Of a DNA stretch of 22,636 bases, positions 22,550 through 22,636 are shown one piece after another. The stretch is from an uncultured Sulfurimonas sp. (lineage in GTDB: Bacteria > Campylobacterota > Campylobacteria > Campylobacterales > Sulfurimonadaceae), in the NCBI GenBank assembly GCA_937914675.1, contig CALDOC010000359.1:1-22636 (forward strand), written 5' to 3'. Position numbers and translations under genes: made by a program. The notes under the pieces were generated by a model. The model saw only the letters and a list, made by a program, of their open reading frames with translations, searched no databases and was not told the DNA's origin. Each line of letters begins with the position of its first letter. Within the stretch, counting starts at the first letter, position 1.

Positions 22550-22572
22550 ATTCTCGGGTTTGACCCGAGAAT
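22550..22572 (+). terminator. intrinsic terminator of acs
   Basis: ATTCTCGGGT (22550-22559) and ACCCGAGAAT (22563-22572) form a perfect 10-bp stem with a 3-base loop, 12 bases after the acs stop. The following CTTCTCTT is T-rich but not a pure T run. This is the most G/C-rich hairpin outside coding sequence in the window. Confidence 0.75.
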
Positions 22573-22590
22573 CTTCTCTTACGTCTATGA

Positions 22591-22596
22591 TATAAT
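22591..22596 (+). promoter_or_regulatory. -10 box for the gene at the right edge
   Basis: TATAAT lies 27 bases before an ATG at 22624, with AAAAGAGA (22611-22618) as a plausible ribosome-binding site between them. Confidence 0.5.
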
Positions 22597-22623
22597 TTCA
22601 CACCCTAAATTAAAAGAGACAAT

Positions 22624-22636
22624 ATGGAATTATGCG
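22624..22636 (+). CDS. start of an unidentified gene, cut by the window edge
   Basis: Only ATG and three further codons (MELC) are visible, preceded by a ribosome-binding-like AAGAGA and a TATAAT -10 box. The promoter and the acs terminator before it suggest a new transcription unit. Nothing can be said about the product. Confidence 0.45.

Overview
The window looks like a chromosomal segment of a Campylobacterota (epsilonproteobacterial) organism, most plausibly a relative of Sulfurimonas or Sulfuricurvum. The reasons are a low-to-middling G+C content with tightly packed, often overlapping genes; a GatC for tRNA amidation; a hemN gene directly followed by a GlpC-like iron-sulfur protein gene; and an OprD-type porin whose mature N-terminus reads SGQIREFTIDREY. 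This placement rests on remembered family resemblance, not on a database search. No mobile elements, CRISPR arrays, rRNA or tRNA genes were seen.

Layout, left (1-9757): The window opens inside a PAS-GGDEF diguanylate cyclase gene, followed by yaeQ. Facing them on the minus strand is gatC, then a YffB/ArsC-like gene, then pilT, then an unlisted 35-codon membrane-peptide ORF whose end lies in a bidirectional terminator. After a roughly 300-bp divergent intergenic region, a plus-strand run carries hemN, a GlpC-like Fe-S protein, lgt, a DUF1294 protein and a membrane J-like protein with a broken HPD motif. A repeat-bearing protein with its own promoter follows, facing a minus-strand HI0933-family flavoprotein.

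Layout, middle (9757-11015): A 26-bp gap separates the flavoprotein gene from a divergent tapT/DTW gene. It holds a palindrome that gives each gene a -10 box so close that both mRNAs are predicted to be leaderless. A cyclophilin gene follows on the minus strand.

Layout, right (11016-22636): This is a coherent acetate-uptake and activation locus. It encodes an OmpR-type two-component system, a small unknown protein, an OprD-type porin, YjcH (DUF485), ActP, a cNMP/CBS/DUF294 nucleotidyltransferase-like protein, a DEDDh exonuclease, a type II NADH dehydrogenase and Acs. Acetate (or another short carboxylate) would cross the outer membrane through the porin, enter by ActP with YjcH, and be activated by Acs to acetyl-CoA. 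NDH-2 would reoxidise NADH.

The most interesting regulatory signal is a set of 11-bp direct repeats (GCTATGTTCGC type). Three copies precede the small unknown gene and two copies precede the porin gene. This one-helical-turn spacing is typical of OmpR-family operators, so the encoded regulator probably controls the locus. It would be an OmpR-type alternative to the CrbS-CrbR system known for acs in gammaproteobacteria.
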